Shown: positions 1-9,623 of the stretch, piece by piece
How the letters are laid out: each line of letters opens with the position of its first letter
Numbering within the stretch: position 1 is the first letter of the stretch
Assembly: GCA_938084575.1 (NCBI GenBank)
Contig: CALKFG010000001.1
Location: 1-64,000 of the forward strand
DNA: 64,000 nucleotides
Source of the DNA: an uncultured Hyphomonadaceae bacterium
GTDB lineage: Bacteria; Pseudomonadota; Alphaproteobacteria; Caulobacterales; Hyphomonadaceae
Direction of reading: 5' to 3'
Program-made: the position numbers and the translations under genes
Notes under the pieces: generated by a model
Databases searched by the model: none
Seen by the model: the letters and a program-made list of their open reading frames with translations, nothing else
What the model was told of the DNA's origin: nothing

Positions 1-1
1 C

Positions 2-1192
2 ATGGCCAAGCAGAAGTTTGAACGTAACAAGCCGCACGTGAACATTGGCACGATTGGGCATGTTGACCATGGCAAGACGACGCTGACGGCGGCGATTACG
101 ATGACGCTGGCTGAGATCAGCGGCGGCACGGCGCAGTCCTATGAGGACATTGACTCTGCGCCGGAAGAGAAGGCGCGGGGCATCACCATCAACACCGCGC
201 ACGTGGAGTATGAGACGGAGAACCGTCACTATGCCCACGTCGACTGCCCGGGCCATGCGGACTATGTCAAGAACATGATCACGGGTGCGGCCCAGATGGA
301 CGGGGCGATCCTGGTGGTCAACGCGGCCGATGGCCCGATGCCTCAGACGCGTGAGCACATTCTGCTGGCGCGCCAGGTGGGTGTTCCGGCACTTGTGGTG
401 TTCCTCAACAAGGTCGACCAGGTTGACGATGAGGAGCTTCTCGAGCTGGTTGAGATGGAAGTTCGCGAACTGCTGTCCTCCTATGACTTCCCGGGCGACG
501 ATCTTCCGATCATTTCCGGTTCGGCGCTGGCCGCGGTCGAGGGCCGTGACGAGGCGATTGGCAAGACGAAGGTGCTTGAGCTGATGGCGGCCGTGGATGA
601 GTACATCCCGACCCCTGAGCGTCCTCTGGACAAGCCGTTCCTGATGCCGGTTGAAGATGTGTTCTCGATTTCCGGCCGCGGCACGGTTGTGACCGGTCGG
701 GTGGAGCAGGGCATTCTCAAGGTCGGCGACGAGATCGAGATTGTCGGGATCCGCGACACGCAGAAGACGACCTGCACCGGGGTGGAAATGTTCCGCAAGC
801 TGCTCGACCAGGGCCAGGCCGGCGACAATATCGGCGCCCTGATCCGCGGCATTGACCGTGAAGGTGTCCAGCGCGGTCAGGTGCTGTGCAAGCCCGGCTC
901 GATTACGCCACACACCAGCTTCGAGGCCGAGGCCTACATTCTGACCAAGGAAGAAGGCGGGCGCCACACGCCGTTCTTCTCCAATTACCGCCCGCAATTC
1001 TATTTCCGCACGACCGACGTGACCGGCGTAGTCACGCTGCCTGCGGACAAGGAAATGGTTCTGCCCGGCGATAATGTGAAAATGGACGTCGAGCTGATCC
1101 AGCCGATTGCGATGGACCAGGGCCTGCGCTTCGCCATCCGCGAAGGCGGACGCACAGTGGGCGCCGGGGTTGTCTCCGCGGTCAAGAGCTAG
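2..1192 (+). CDS. tuf: Elongation factor Tu
   Basis: EF-Tu is the GTPase that delivers aminoacyl-tRNA to the ribosomal A site. The 396-residue product has the family's normal length. The GTP-binding motifs are visible: G1 GHVDHGKT (residues 19-26), switch I RGITI (59-63), G3 DCPGH (81-85) and G4 NKVD (136-139). Domains 2 and 3 follow to a normal C terminus. The ATG lies at the left edge of the window, so its promoter and ribosome binding site are outside. A strong terminator follows, so tuf ends a transcript here rather than reading into rpsJ. Many alphaproteobacteria carry two tuf copies; which one this is cannot be told from the gene itself. Confidence 0.98.
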   Translation: MAKQKFERNKPHVNIGTIGHVDHGKTTLTAAITMTLAEISGGTAQSYEDIDSAPEEKARGITINTAHVEYETENRHYAHVDCPGHADYVKNMITGAAQMDGAILVVNAADGPMPQTREHILLARQVGVPALVVFLNKVDQVDDEELLELVEMEVRELLSSYDFPGDDLPIISGSALAAVEGRDEAIGKTKVLELMAAVDEYIPTPERPLDKPFLMPVEDVFSISGRGTVVTGRVEQGILKVGDEIEIVGIRDTQKTTCTGVEMFRKLLDQGQAGDNIGALIRGIDREGVQRGQVLCKPGSITPHTSFEAEAYILTKEEGGRHTPFFSNYRPQFYFRTTDVTGVVTLPADKEMVLPGDNVKMDVELIQPIAMDQGLRFAIREGGRTVGAGVVSAVKS

Positions 1193-1240
1193 CGCCCCCG
1201 ACGCGGCCCGGGCCCGACCGGCCCGGCCCAGATGACAGGA

Positions 1241-1270
1241 CCCGCCCCTTGCCGAAGGGGCGGGTTTTTT
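1241..1270 (+). terminator. Rho-independent terminator after tuf
   Basis: A perfect 10-bp stem (CCCGCCCCTT paired with AAGGGGCGGG) closes a 4-base GCCG loop and runs into six Ts at 1265-1270. It lies about 50 bases after the tuf stop codon. Confidence 0.9.
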
Positions 1271-1367
1271 CTGTCCCGGACAGGGGGCCGGCGCACCGCC
1301 GGGAAGGGGGGGGCAAAGGCGGCGGGGGCCAAAGGCGGCAGGGCTAAGACGACAAAGGGCTCAGGCC

Positions 1368-1409
1368 GCGAGGGGCAACGCCCGGGGCGCGAGGGGCAAC
1401 GCCCGGGGC
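1368..1409. repeat. Two tandem copies of a 21-bp GC-rich repeat
   Basis: The unit beginning GCGAGGGGCAACGCCCGGGG occurs at 1368-1388 and again, identical, at 1389-1409. It lies in a very GC-rich spacer (about 1271-1437) with a run of Gs and imperfect AAAGGCGGC repeats near 1315-1340. Nothing coding is seen in this spacer on either strand. Confidence 0.8.
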
Positions 1410-1437
1410 GCAGCATGGCCGCCGGCCGGTCCCACGC

Positions 1438-1977
1438 TCAGCCCGGCAGAGACAGGCCCCGCGCCCCGCCAGCCTCGATGTCGACCTCAAAGGTCTCCAG
1501 ATAGCGTGAAACCATCATGTAATAGCCAACAAGCAGGACGAGTTCCTGAGTCGGGGCGACGCCGAATTGATCGAGGACTGGCCGGAAGGTCGCATCTGAC
1601 GCTTTGACCTGGCTGACCAGGTCGTCGACGAAAGCGATGACAAGGCTCTGTTCGTCTGTCAGGCCAGGCCCGTCGGAGCCTTGTCTCAGGGCCCTGAACA
1701 GCGCCTCATCCATGCCGAGGTCCCGGCCAATCTTTTCGTGCTGGGCGGTCTCATAGGCTGCGCCGGAAAGATATCCAACCCGGAGGATGGCGCATTCCCG
1801 GATCACCGGGTCCAGCTCTCCATGGTAAAGGAAGGCGGAGCCGAGATCCACGAACGGGCGCAGCAGTCCCGGTGCATTCGCCAGCATACGGAAAATGTTG
1901 AGCGGGGCGAGCCTGTCGAGCAAGGCGGCGGTTTTGCGGTCGGTCGCGGCCGGGTCAGCGTAGGCAATTCTGGCCAT
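1438..1977 (-). CDS. Carboxymuconolactone decarboxylase (CMD/AhpD-fold) family protein
   Basis: A 179-residue protein of the CMD/AhpD helical fold. The family pattern is seen in the region RECAILRVGYLSGAAYETAQH, but the CxxC pair used by AhpD-type peroxidase partners is absent, leaving an E...H pair instead. It is therefore probably a decarboxylase-like or unknown-function member rather than a disulfide enzyme. The start at 1977 is chosen because AAGGAG stands six bases upstream. A longer in-frame extension to 2133 would run into the tRNA-Trp gene and has no family character. It lies opposite the ribosomal operons and divergent from tRNA-Trp. The substrate is unknown. Confidence 0.75.
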   Translation of the reverse strand: MARIAYADPAATDRKTAALLDRLAPLNIFRMLANAPGLLRPFVDLGSAFLYHGELDPVIRECAILRVGYLSGAAYETAQHEKIGRDLGMDEALFRALRQGSDGPGLTDEQSLVIAFVDDLVSQVKASDATFRPVLDQFGVAPTQELVLLVGYYMMVSRYLETFEVDIEAGGARGLSLPG

Positions 1978-2096
1978 GATGTCTCCTTCTGGCTGGAGCC
2001 AGACTGCGCCGCTGCTCTGGATTTGGCAAATCATGCAGCGGATCGAACCGAGGCAATTGCATCCCCGGCCAGCATGGGGCATATGAGCGGAACTGG

Positions 2097-2172
2097 ACGG
2101 GTGTAGCTCAGTTGGTAGAGCATCGGTCTCCAAAACCGAGGGTCGGGGGTTCGAGTCCCTCCGCCCGTGCCA
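2097..2172 (+). tRNA. tRNA-Trp (anticodon CCA)
   Basis: A complete cloverleaf: acceptor ACGGGTG with CGCCCGT, D arm with AGTTGGTAGA, anticodon stem TCGGT/ACCGA with loop CTCCAAA (anticodon CCA at 2130-2132), T arm GGGGG-TTCGAGT-CCCTC, and an encoded 3' CCA. In many proteobacteria tRNA-Trp lies between tuf and secE-nusG. Here no secE or nusG follows. Confidence 0.97.
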
Positions 2173-2448
2173 GTTTTTCCGAGTCGGATTTTGCCCGCGT
2201 TTGGTGCCACGCGGCGGCGTCTCCTTCGGCGCTTCCCAGCTGAGCGGAACAGGTTCTGAACTCAGGGGAATAAACTACAGGCGACGTGGTTGACGACAGG
2301 GTTTGATTCCCGTATTGGCCACCAATTCGATGTCAGGCAGTGCCATGAAGGCAGACGCTGGCCAGCGAAACGAAAACAGGCTGTTCCTTCGCCTTGGCGC
2401 TCCGATGTGTGCGCCGGGCTGTGATTTAATTGGATTGGACATCGCGAG
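2173..2448. other. Spacer between tRNA-Trp and rpsJ with a tRNA-like 3' tail
   Basis: No convincing protein gene in either strand. At about 2295-2324 the sequence GGGTTTGATTCCCGTATTGG followed by CCACCA resembles the T arm and CCA tail of a tRNA. The T stem keeps only three pairs and no matching 5' acceptor strand is seen upstream, so it looks at most like a decayed tRNA end. The rpsJ promoter should lie in or before this spacer, but no -35/-10 pair stood out. Confidence 0.35.
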
Positions 2449-2769
2449 ATGGAAAGACAGAACATTCGGATCAGGCTCAAGGCCTTCGATCATCGCGCAC
2501 TGGATTTGTCGGCGCGGGAAATCGTTTCGACCGCTAAGCGCACAGGCGCTGACGTCAGGGGCCCGATTCCTTTGCCGACCCGGATCGAGCGTTTCACCGT
2601 GAACCGCTCGCCACACGTGAACAAGAAATCTCGCGAGCAGTTCGAAATCCGGACGCACAAGCGCATTCTGGATATTGTCGACCCAACGCCGCAAACGGTG
2701 GACGCGCTGATGAAGCTCGACCTGTCGGCAGGTGTCGGTATTGAGATCAAGCTGGAGGGCGCGCGCTAA
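2449..2769 (+). CDS. rpsJ: 30S ribosomal protein S10
   Basis: S10 is a small-subunit head protein and also the NusE antitermination factor. The 106-residue product carries the family regions [28 protein letters not shown] and [20 protein letters not shown]. It opens the S10 operon; its stop codon shares a base with the rplC start (TAATG), indicating translational coupling. No strong Shine-Dalgarno sequence is seen, only a weak purine stretch before the ATG. An internal ATG near 2521 has no support, because the N terminus chosen here is conserved in the family. Confidence 0.98.
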   Translation: MERQNIRIRLKAFDHRALDLSAREIVSTAKRTGADVRGPIPLPTRIERFTVNRSPHVNKKSREQFEIRTHKRILDIVDPTPQTVDALMKLDLSAGVGIEIKLEGAR

Positions 2770-3551
2770 TGGCTCTTCCCGCTCAACGTTCTGGGCTGGT
2801 CGCCCGAAAGCTTGGCATGACCCGTATCTTTAACGAGGACGGGCGGCATGTGCCTGTGACCGTTCTCGCGCTCGAGGGGTGTCAGGTTGTTGGTCATCGG
2901 ACCGATGAAGACCGGACGGTCACCACCCGCAAGGGCGGCGAGACGGTGCGGAATGACGGCTACACCGCCGTCGTGATGGGCGCGGGCGACAAGAAGGCCA
3001 AGCGGACACCGAAGGCGCAGCGGGAACAGTTCGCGAAAGCGGGCGTGGCGCCAAAGCGCAAGGTGGTGGAGTTCCGGGTCAAGGCCGATGGTGCGTTGCC
3101 CGATGTCGGCGCGACCGTGCTGGCCGACCATTTCGTGCCCGGCCAGAAGGTCGACGTTGCGGGTGTTTCGATTGGTAAGGGTTTTTCGGGCGCTATGAAG
3201 CGTTGGAATTTTGGCGGCCTTCGCGCGACGCACGGCGTGTCGATTTCCCACCGGTCGCATGGTTCGACGGGTCAGTGTCAGGATCCGGGCAAGGTGTTCA
3301 AGGGCAAGAAGATGGCGGGGCACTACGGTGCGGCCCGGATCACTGTGCAGAACATTGAAATCGTGCGCACGGATGTCGAGCGGGGCCTGCTCCTGGTCAA
3401 GGGTGCAATCCCCGGGCATGAGGGCACCTATGTCGAGGTGCGCGATGCTGTGAAGAAAGCGCTTCCGGCTGACGCTCCGGCGGGTGGATCTTTCAAATCG
3501 GCGAGCGCCGCGCCCGTAAAGACTGTTGAAGCCGAGGGGGCCAGCGAATAA
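2769..3551 (+). CDS. rplC: 50S ribosomal protein L3
   Basis: L3 is an early assembly protein of the 23S rRNA 3' domain. The family signature is present ([13 protein letters not shown] at the N terminus; HRSHGSTGQ and GKKMAGHYG in the central loop that reaches toward the peptidyl transferase centre). At 260 residues it is longer than the roughly 209 residues of the E. coli protein. The extra length lies in an internal insert (about residues 60-85) and an Ala-rich C-terminal tail. It is coupled to both neighbours by one-base overlaps (stop/start TAATG). Confidence 0.97.
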   Translation: MALPAQRSGLVARKLGMTRIFNEDGRHVPVTVLALEGCQVVGHRTDEDRTVTTRKGGETVRNDGYTAVVMGAGDKKAKRTPKAQREQFAKAGVAPKRKVVEFRVKADGALPDVGATVLADHFVPGQKVDVAGVSIGKGFSGAMKRWNFGGLRATHGVSISHRSHGSTGQCQDPGKVFKGKKMAGHYGAARITVQNIEIVRTDVERGLLLVKGAIPGHEGTYVEVRDAVKKALPADAPAGGSFKSASAAPVKTVEAEGASE

Positions 3552-4195
3552 TGGAAGTCTCTGTCAAAACATTGGCCGGTAAGGCCGCTGGAAAAGCGAC
3601 ACTTGATGACGCCATTTTCGGCATATCCGAGATCCGTGGCGATCTCCTGCAGCGGACTGTCCGCTGGCAGCTGGCCAAGCGCCAGGCTGGCACGCACAAG
3701 ACGCAGTCCCGCTCTGAAGTGTCTGTCACGACCAAGAAATTTATCCGCCAAAAGGGGTCTGGCGGCGCACGTCATGGCTCGAAAAATGCGCCGATTTTTG
3801 TCGGTGGTGGTGTGGCTCACGGCCCCCGCGTCCGGTCGCACGCGCACGATTTGCCGAAAAAGGTTCGCAAGCTGGCCCTCGCGCACGCTTTGTCGTCAAA
3901 GGTCAAGAGTGACGCGATCCTGGTTTTGGACAATGCGGAGATGACCGAGGCGAAAACCAAGGTCCTGTCTGAGCAGCTGAGCAAGCTCGGCCTCAGCAAC
4001 GCCCTGATCATTAGCGGAAGCAGTGTTGACGAGAATTTCGCCAAGGCAGCACGCAATATTCCGAACATCGATGTTTTGCCGGTCGCCGGCTTGAATGTTT
4101 ATGACGTGTTGCGCCGGAACACACTGGTCGTGACCAAGGACGCCTTGGTCGGGATTGAGGCCCGGTTCAACGGCGCGGCGAAAGAGGACGCATAA
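3551..4195 (+). CDS. rplD: 50S ribosomal protein L4
   Basis: L4 lines the polypeptide exit tunnel. The 214-residue protein has the conserved central segment [22 protein letters not shown] and the downstream HGPR, which form the tunnel loop, then the C-terminal globular part with [15 protein letters not shown]. It sits third in the S10 operon, overlaps rplC by one base, and is followed after two bases by rplW. In E. coli L4 autoregulates this operon; no S10-type leader could be recognised here, so that control is not claimed. Confidence 0.97.
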   Translation: MEVSVKTLAGKAAGKATLDDAIFGISEIRGDLLQRTVRWQLAKRQAGTHKTQSRSEVSVTTKKFIRQKGSGGARHGSKNAPIFVGGGVAHGPRVRSHAHDLPKKVRKLALAHALSSKVKSDAILVLDNAEMTEAKTKVLSEQLSKLGLSNALIISGSSVDENFAKAARNIPNIDVLPVAGLNVYDVLRRNTLVVTKDALVGIEARFNGAAKEDA

Positions 4196-4197
4196 TC

Positions 4198-4497
4198 ATG
4201 GCCGATATCAAGCCGCACAATTATGACACTTTGCTGGCTCCGGTGATTACCGAGAAGTCGACGCTGGTGGCTGAGGAAAACAAGGTGATTTTCCGCGTTC
4301 CGCTGACGGCAACGAAGCCTCAGATAAAAGAGGCGGTTGAGGGGCTGTTCAAGGTCGATGTGACCAAGGTGAACACCATTCTCGTCAAGGGTAAAACAAA
4401 GCGTTTTCGCGGCCGTCTGGGTCGCCGGTCAGACTATAAGAAGGCTGTTGTGACGCTGAAAGACGGTCAGTCCGTCGACATCACGACCGGGTTGTAA
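4198..4497 (+). CDS. rplW: 50S ribosomal protein L23
   Basis: L23 sits at the exit-tunnel mouth, where trigger factor and SRP dock. The 99-residue product has the conserved start [16 protein letters not shown] and the region [23 protein letters not shown]. Length is typical. The ATG follows the rplD stop by two bases, and a purine-rich stretch at the end of rplD serves as ribosome binding site. It is part of the S10 operon. Confidence 0.97.
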   Translation: MADIKPHNYDTLLAPVITEKSTLVAEENKVIFRVPLTATKPQIKEAVEGLFKVDVTKVNTILVKGKTKRFRGRLGRRSDYKKAVVTLKDGQSVDITTGL

Positions 4498-4507
4498 GGA
4501 GACAGTC

Positions 4508-5338
4508 ATGGCATTGAAGACATACAATCCGACGTCGCCCGGACAGCGTCAGCTGGTTTTGGTTGACCGCTCCGAATTGCACAAGGGCCGCCCGGTTAAG
4601 GCGCTGACCGAGGGTCTGTCCAAGACTGGCGGTCGGAACAATAGAGGGCGGATGACGGCGCGCCACAAGGGCGGCGGCGCGAAGCGCCTGTATCGGCGGA
4701 TCGATTTCAAGCGGAATCGCTGGGACGTGCCGGCGACGGTTGAGCGGCTGGAATATGATCCGAACCGGACGGCGTTCATTGCGCTGATCAAGTATGAAGA
4801 TGGTGAGCTGGCTTACATTCTGGCGCCTCAGCGGCTGTCAGTCGGTGACACGGTCATCAGCTCGAAAACGGCCGACATTAAGCCGGGTAACGTGCTGCCG
4901 CTGAGAAACATCCCGGTCGGAACCATTATCCATAATATTGAGATGAAGCCGCTCAAGGGCGCGCAAATGGTGCGGTCGGCAGGCTGCTATGCCCAGCTCA
5001 TCGGTCGGGACGCGGGCTATGCTCAGATCAAGCTGACGTCCGGTGAGGTGCGAATGGTCCTCGACGCCTGCGTGGCGACCATCGGTGCGGTGTCAAACCC
5101 CGACAATATGAACCAGGTTATGTCCAAGGCCGGTCGTAACCGGAATAAGGGCAAGCGCCCTCACGTTCGTGGTGTTGTCATGAACCCCGTCGACCACCCT
5201 CATGGTGGTGGCGAGGGTAAGTCTTCGGGTGGTCGCCATCCGGTCACCCCGTGGGGTAAAAAGACCCGTGGACCGAAAACCCGTAAAACCAAGGCTTCGG
5301 ATCGTTTGATCGTCCGCCGCCGCAACGCCAAACGCTAG
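4508..5338 (+). CDS. rplB: 50S ribosomal protein L2
   Basis: L2 is needed for subunit association and peptidyl transferase function. The 276-residue protein has the expected features: [18 protein letters not shown] near the N terminus, [11 protein letters not shown] in the middle, and the C-terminal HPHGGGEG loop that holds the functionally important histidine. AAGGAGA lies upstream of the ATG. It is fifth in the S10 operon, between rplW and rpsS. Confidence 0.98.
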   Translation: MALKTYNPTSPGQRQLVLVDRSELHKGRPVKALTEGLSKTGGRNNRGRMTARHKGGGAKRLYRRIDFKRNRWDVPATVERLEYDPNRTAFIALIKYEDGELAYILAPQRLSVGDTVISSKTADIKPGNVLPLRNIPVGTIIHNIEMKPLKGAQMVRSAGCYAQLIGRDAGYAQIKLTSGEVRMVLDACVATIGAVSNPDNMNQVMSKAGRNRNKGKRPHVRGVVMNPVDHPHGGGEGKSSGGRHPVTPWGKKTRGPKTRKTKASDRLIVRRRNAKR

Positions 5339-5352
5339 GAGACGCAACAGTC

Positions 5353-5631
5353 ATGTCACGTTCCGTCTGGAAGGGCCCGTTTGTTGACGGTTACCTGCTG
5401 AAAAAAGCCGAAAAGGCGCACGCCGCCGAGCGCCGTGAGGTCATCAAGACCTGGTCGCGTCGGTCCACCGTTCTGCCGCAATTCGTTGGCCTGAATTTTC
5501 AGGTTCATAACGGCAATAAATTCGTGCCTGTCCTGATCTCTGAGGAGATGGTGGGGCACAAGCTGGGCGAATTTGCGCCGACCCGGACGTATTACGGTCA
5601 CGGTGCGGACAAAAAAGCGAGGCGGAAATAG
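5353..5631 (+). CDS. rpsS: 30S ribosomal protein S19
   Basis: S19 binds the head of the small subunit with S13. The 92-residue product has the invariant start [21 protein letters not shown] and the C-terminal [22 protein letters not shown] motif precedes the ATG. Length and place in the S10 operon are standard. Confidence 0.98.
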   Translation: MSRSVWKGPFVDGYLLKKAEKAHAAERREVIKTWSRRSTVLPQFVGLNFQVHNGNKFVPVLISEEMVGHKLGEFAPTRTYYGHGADKKARRK

Positions 5632-5633
5632 TT

Positions 5634-6023
5634 ATGGGACAGGAAAAGAATCCCCCCCGCCAGGCTGAAAACGAGGCGCGTGCCGTGCTTCGGATGTATC
5701 GCCACAGCCCGCAAAAGCTCAACTTGCTGGCCCAGCAGATCCGCGGCCTGCCAATCCAGAAGGCGTTGGACGAGATGAAATTCTCGCGCAAGCGGGCTGC
5801 CAAGGACGTTTACAAGACGCTCTGGTCGGCGATGTCCAATGCCGAGAACAACCACGATCTCGATATTGAGGGTCTCGTCGTGGCAGAAGCGCACGTCGGC
5901 AAGAACCTCGTCATGAAGCGCATCCGCGCTCGTGCCCGTGGGCGTGCTGCCCGCATATTGAAACCTTTTTCGCAGCTCACCATCGTTCTGCGTGACACCT
6001 CATCGGAAGCGGAGGCTGCATAA
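5634..6023 (+). CDS. rplV: 50S ribosomal protein L22
   Basis: L22 spans the exit tunnel through a long beta-hairpin. The 129-residue protein shows the family regions [19 protein letters not shown] and the hairpin segment [20 protein letters not shown], the latter being where macrolide-resistance changes are known in other bacteria. It lies between rpsS (two-base gap) and rpsC (one-base overlap). Confidence 0.97.
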   Translation: MGQEKNPPRQAENEARAVLRMYRHSPQKLNLLAQQIRGLPIQKALDEMKFSRKRAAKDVYKTLWSAMSNAENNHDLDIEGLVVAEAHVGKNLVMKRIRARARGRAARILKPFSQLTIVLRDTSSEAEAA

Positions 6024-6757
6024 TGGGTCAGAAAGTTAATCCCGTCGGCTTGCGCCTTGGCATCAATCGGATCGCTGACAGTCGGTGGTACGCCGACAGC
6101 GCCGATTTTGGGCGGATGTTGCATGAGGATCTGAAGATCCGCGCTGCGATCAAGAAAAAGCTGGTCCAGGCCGGCATCTCCCGGATTGTGATCGAACGTC
6201 CTCACAAGAAATGTCTCGTCACCATTCATACAGCACGCCCCGGTCTTGTTATCGGTAAAAAGGGTGCGGATATCGAAGGGCTGCGCAAGGCGCTGTCGTC
6301 CATGACCACCGATGAAGTCCGGGTCAATCTGGTTGAGATTCGCAAGCCGGAGCTTGATGCGGAGCTGGTCGCAGAGGATATTGCCCGCCAGCTTGAGCGT
6401 CGGGCGTCTTTCCGTCGGGCAATGAAGCGGTCGATTCAGAACACGATGCGCCTCGGTGCGCTCGGCGTTAAGATCATGGTGTCGGGCCGACTTGGTGGTG
6501 CCGAGATTGCGCGAACGGAGCAGTATGCTGAGGGATCCGTCCCGCTTCATACCCTGCGCGCGGACATCGACTACGGGACAGCGGAGGCGCTGACGACCTA
6601 TGGCATTATCGGTATCAAGGTCTGGATCTACAAAGGTGAGATCCTAGAGCATGATCCGATGGCCCGGGATCGACGCGCCGAGAATTCGGGTGAGGCCCGT
6701 GCGCGGGCTGGCAATCAGCGCGGACCGGCTTCCGGCCCGCAGGGGGCAGGATCATAA
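6023..6757 (+). CDS. rpsC: 30S ribosomal protein S3
   Basis: S3 lies at the mRNA entry site of the small subunit. The 244-residue product begins [13 protein letters not shown], has a KH domain with the GKKG loop near residue 78 ([12 protein letters not shown]), and the C-terminal domain with [14 protein letters not shown] short Arg/Ala/Gly-rich tail ends the protein. The start overlaps the rplV stop by one base. Confidence 0.98.
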   Translation: MGQKVNPVGLRLGINRIADSRWYADSADFGRMLHEDLKIRAAIKKKLVQAGISRIVIERPHKKCLVTIHTARPGLVIGKKGADIEGLRKALSSMTTDEVRVNLVEIRKPELDAELVAEDIARQLERRASFRRAMKRSIQNTMRLGALGVKIMVSGRLGGAEIARTEQYAEGSVPLHTLRADIDYGTAEALTTYGIIGIKVWIYKGEILEHDPMARDRRAENSGEARARAGNQRGPASGPQGAGS

Positions 6758-6760
6758 GTC

Positions 6761-7177
6761 ATGCGTCAGCCAAAAAGAACCAAATACCGGAAGGCGTTTA
6801 AGGGCCGGATCAAGGGAAATGCCAAGGGCGGTTTCTCTGTTGCATTCGGAACCTTTGGTCTGAAGGCGCTCGAGCCGGAGCGTGTCACAGCGCGCCAGAT
6901 TGAAGCAACGCGTCGTGCGGTGACCCGTGAGATGAAGCGTCAGGGCAAGGTCTGGATCCGCATTTTCCCGGATACGCCGGTCTCCGCGAAGCCGATTGAG
7001 GTGCGGATGGGTAAGGGTAAGGGCTCCGTCGACCGCTGGGTCGCACGGGTGCAGCCTGGCCGGATCCTGTTCGAGATCGACGGTGTATCCGATGAGGTTG
7101 CCCTCGAGGCCCTTCGTCTGGGTGCTGCCAAACTTCCAATCCGGACAAAAGTTGTCCGCCGTATAGAGGGGATCTAG
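6761..7177 (+). CDS. rplP: 50S ribosomal protein L16
   Basis: L16 helps organise the A-site region of the large subunit. The 138-residue protein has the conserved parts [35 protein letters not shown] and [15 protein letters not shown]. It occupies the usual rpsC-rplP-rpmC position. The RMGKGKG arginine that is hydroxylated in E. coli by RoxA is in place; modification cannot be judged here. Confidence 0.98.
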   Translation: MRQPKRTKYRKAFKGRIKGNAKGGFSVAFGTFGLKALEPERVTARQIEATRRAVTREMKRQGKVWIRIFPDTPVSAKPIEVRMGKGKGSVDRWVARVQPGRILFEIDGVSDEVALEALRLGAAKLPIRTKVVRRIEGI

Positions 7178-7180
7178 GCG

Positions 7181-7384
7181 ATGTCAGCTGTTGATTTCCG
7201 TTCCAAAACGCCTGCTCAGCTGAAGGACCAACTCCTGCAGCTCAAGAAGGAACAGTTCAATCTCCGCTTCCAGGTTGCTACCGGGCAGCTGGAAAAGACC
7301 GCTCGTATCAAGATTGTTCGCCGCGACATTGCTCGTGTGCAGACAATCCTGCGCGAGAAGGCCCGCGCAGAAGCTCAAGGCTAA
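7181..7384 (+). CDS. rpmC: 50S ribosomal protein L29
   Basis: L29 is a small two-helix protein near the exit tunnel that contacts trigger factor. The 67-residue product has the family pattern [22 protein letters not shown] followed by [13 protein letters not shown]. It follows rplP after three bases and precedes rpsQ by ten bases. Confidence 0.97.
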   Translation: MSAVDFRSKTPAQLKDQLLQLKKEQFNLRFQVATGQLEKTARIKIVRRDIARVQTILREKARAEAQG

Positions 7385-7394
7385 GGAGCCCGAT

Positions 7395-7640
7395 ATGCCA
7401 AGACGAATTATGGAAGGCGTGGTGGTTTCGACCAAGCAGGACAAGACTGTGATTGTCCGCGTTGAGCGTCGCTTCCTGCACCCGCTGTTGAAGAAAACGG
7501 TACGTCGTTCCAAGCGCTATCACGCGCATGATGAGGATAATGCCGCGATTGAAGGCGCGACGGTCACGATCCGTGAGTGTCCCCCGCGGTCTAAGCTGAA
7601 GCGCTGGGAACTGGTTTCCGGTGAAGGAGATGCGTCATGA
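7395..7640 (+). CDS. rpsQ: 30S ribosomal protein S17
   Basis: S17 is an OB-fold protein that binds 16S rRNA early in assembly. The 81-residue product starts [18 protein letters not shown] and contains [13 protein letters not shown] and the [11 protein letters not shown] motif. The ATG at 7395 is chosen because it gives the family N terminus and has AAGGAG about eight bases upstream. Upstream in-frame starts lie inside rpmC. It overlaps rplN by four bases. Confidence 0.97.
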   Translation: MPRRIMEGVVVSTKQDKTVIVRVERRFLHPLLKKTVRRSKRYHAHDEDNAAIEGATVTIRECPPRSKLKRWELVSGEGDAS

Positions 7641-8005
7641 TCCAGATGCAATCCAATCTCCGCGTTGCAGATAATTCTGGCGCGCGCCGGGTGCAGTGCA
7701 TCAAGGTTCTCGGTGGGGCCGGGCGCCGGTACGCGTCCGTTGGCGACATCATTGTCGTGTCGATCAAGGAAGCTATTCCGACCGGACGCGTCAAAAAGGG
7801 CGAAGTCCGTAAAGCCGTGGTTGTTCGGGTCGCGAAGGATATCAATCGTCCCGATGGGTCGACCATCCGGTTCGACACGAATGCGGCCGTCCTGGTGAAT
7901 AATAATAATGAGCCGATTGGAACGCGTATTTTTGGCCCAGTCCCGCGGGAATTGCGGTCCAAGAACCACATGAAAATCGTCTCACTGGCTCCGGAGGTGC
8001 TGTAG
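7637..8005 (+). CDS. rplN: 50S ribosomal protein L14
   Basis: L14 lies at the subunit interface and is the docking site for the silencing factor RsfS. The 122-residue protein is a textbook match: [17 protein letters not shown] at the start and the downstream [15 protein letters not shown] segment. It is coupled to rpsQ by an ATGA-type overlap. Confidence 0.98.
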   Translation: MIQMQSNLRVADNSGARRVQCIKVLGGAGRRYASVGDIIVVSIKEAIPTGRVKKGEVRKAVVVRVAKDINRPDGSTIRFDTNAAVLVNNNNEPIGTRIFGPVPRELRSKNHMKIVSLAPEVL

Positions 8006-8007
8006 GC

Positions 8008-8328
8008 ATGGCTGCCAAGGTTAAAAAAGGCGATCGGGTTACGGTCCTCGCCGGGCGCAACAAGGGCTCGGAGGGCGAAGTGCTCAAGGTCCTTCCGGCG
8101 GAAAACCGCTGTGTTGTCCGTGGTGTGAACGTCGTCAAGCGTCATACGCGTCCAACGCAGGCTGACCCTCAGGGTGGGATCCGAACGTTCGAGGCGCCGC
8201 TCCATACGTCGAACGTCGCCCTGATCGATCCACGCGACGGCAAGCCAACACGGGTCGGCTTCAAGATTGACGAGCACGGGCGCAAGACCCGTTTTGCTAA
8301 GCGGTCCGGGGAGGCTCTGGATGTCTGA
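8008..8328 (+). CDS. rplX: 50S ribosomal protein L24
   Basis: L24 is an assembly initiator carrying a KOW motif. That motif is seen at the start ([20 protein letters not shown]), followed by [18 protein letters not shown]. At 106 residues its length is normal. Its 3' end overlaps the rplE start by eight bases, a strong coupling arrangement. Confidence 0.97.
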   Translation: MAAKVKKGDRVTVLAGRNKGSEGEVLKVLPAENRCVVRGVNVVKRHTRPTQADPQGGIRTFEAPLHTSNVALIDPRDGKPTRVGFKIDEHGRKTRFAKRSGEALDV

Positions 8329-8875
8329 TAAATATGTTCCACGCCTGCGGGCCAAGTATGACACGGAGATCCGTGCCAAGCTCAAGGAGGAGTTTGGATA
8401 TACCAATGATATGCAGATTCCCAAGCTGGACAAAGTTGTGATCAATATGGGTGTCGGCGAGGCTGTCGCGGACTCCAAAAAGATCAAGACGGCTCTGGCT
8501 GAAATGGAAAAGATTGCCGGTCAACAGCCCGTCGCAACGAAGGCACGCAAGTCGATTGCCGGGTTCAAGCTGCGGGAAGAGATGCTGATTGGCTGTAAGG
8601 TGACGCTGCGCCGCGAACGCATGTTCGAGTTCATAGACCGGCTGACCAATGTCGCTCTTCCGCGCGTCAAGGATTTCCGGGGTCTGAATGGCAAGAGCTT
8701 TGATGGTCGTGGAAACTTTGCCATGGGTCTGAAGGAGCAGCTGGTTTTTCCGGAGATCAGTTACGACGACATCGAAGATATTCGCGGTATGGACATCATT
8801 GTCTGCACCACCGCCAAAACGAACGAAGAAGCCCGGTCACTGCTGACGCAGTGCGGCTTCCCGTTCCGGACTTAG
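8321..8875 (+). CDS. rplE: 50S ribosomal protein L5
   Basis: L5 binds 5S rRNA with L18 and contacts the P-site tRNA. The 184-residue product begins [17 protein letters not shown] and carries [30 protein letters not shown] and the downstream [19 protein letters not shown]. The ATG at 8321 is chosen for family fit and for the GGGGAGG motif upstream within rplX. An upstream in-frame start at 8267 would add 18 residues of no family character. Confidence 0.97.
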   Translation: MSDKYVPRLRAKYDTEIRAKLKEEFGYTNDMQIPKLDKVVINMGVGEAVADSKKIKTALAEMEKIAGQQPVATKARKSIAGFKLREEMLIGCKVTLRRERMFEFIDRLTNVALPRVKDFRGLNGKSFDGRGNFAMGLKEQLVFPEISYDDIEDIRGMDIIVCTTAKTNEEARSLLTQCGFPFRT

Positions 8876-8893
8876 CGCTGAGGACACAGAAGC

Positions 8894-9199
8894 ATGGCTA
8901 AAAAAAGTGCTATTGAACGGAACAATAAGCGGCAGCGCCTGATCGTGAAGTACGCCTCCAAGCGTGCGGCGCTGAAGGAGATCATCATGAACGAGGATCT
9001 CCCGATCGAAGAGCGGTTCCAGGCGCGTCTCAAGCTTGCCGACCTGCCTCGGAATTCCGCGCCCAACCGGGTCCGGAACCGTTGCGAGGTCACCGGGCGG
9101 CCGCGGGGTTATTACCGTAAAGTCAAGATGTCGAGGATTGCGCTGCGCGAACTGGGTTCGCAGGGCAAAATTCCCGGCCTCGTGAAGTCTAGCTGGTAG
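8894..9199 (+). CDS. rpsN: 30S ribosomal protein S14
   Basis: S14 is a head protein of the small subunit. The 101-residue protein is the long, zinc-free form: it lacks the paired CxxC motifs of the short zinc type and keeps a single Cys in [15 protein letters not shown]. It starts [13 protein letters not shown] and ends with the usual GLVKSSW. Place in the operon (rplE-rpsN-rpsH) is standard. Confidence 0.98.
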   Translation: MAKKSAIERNNKRQRLIVKYASKRAALKEIIMNEDLPIEERFQARLKLADLPRNSAPNRVRNRCEVTGRPRGYYRKVKMSRIALRELGSQGKIPGLVKSSW

Positions 9200-9210
9200 G
9201 AGGGATACTC

Positions 9211-9606
9211 ATGTCATTTTCCGATCCCCTTGGCGATATGCTGACCCGAATTCGTAACGCACAAATGCGCGGTATGGATAAGGTGGTCACCCCAGCGTCC
9301 AAGCTTCGCGCTCGCGTGCTCGATGTTCTCAAGGATGAGGGCTATATCCGGGGTTACACTGAGATAGAAAAAGACGGTCACAAGCATATTGAGATCGAGC
9401 TGAAATATTATGAGGGGACGCCGGTCATCTCGGAAGTTCGCCGGGTGTCAAAGCCAGGCCGCCGGGTTTACTCGTCTCGCAGCGACATTCCGCTCGTGCG
9501 GAATGGACTGGGAATTTCGATCCTGTCGACTTCTAAGGGCGTGATGTCGGATAATACCGCCCGCACTGAGAATGTTGGCGGCGAAATTCTCTGTCGGGTC
9601 TTTTAG
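9211..9606 (+). CDS. rpsH: 30S ribosomal protein S8
   Basis: S8 binds the central domain of 16S rRNA; in E. coli it is also the translational repressor of the spc operon. The 131-residue protein has [18 protein letters not shown] at the start and the C-terminal [15 protein letters not shown] and GGEILCRVF. An AGGAGGG motif precedes the ATG. No S8 target mimic was identified here. Confidence 0.98.
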   Translation: MSFSDPLGDMLTRIRNAQMRGMDKVVTPASKLRARVLDVLKDEGYIRGYTEIEKDGHKHIEIELKYYEGTPVISEVRRVSKPGRRVYSSRSDIPLVRNGLGISILSTSKGVMSDNTARTENVGGEILCRVF

Positions 9607-9623
9607 GGGGAGCTTGAGAAACG

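Noticed and set aside
285-852. Open frames inside tuf on other frames and on the opposite strand
   Set aside because: They lie fully inside a well-conserved gene and have no family character; they are by-products of GC-rich codon use.
2290-2324. A tRNA-like 3' end (T-loop-like sequence and CCACCA) before rpsJ, possibly an attachment site or tRNA remnant
   Set aside because: Only three T-stem pairs remain, no 5' acceptor partner is visible, and no integrase or repeat of the sequence is nearby. It could be chance.
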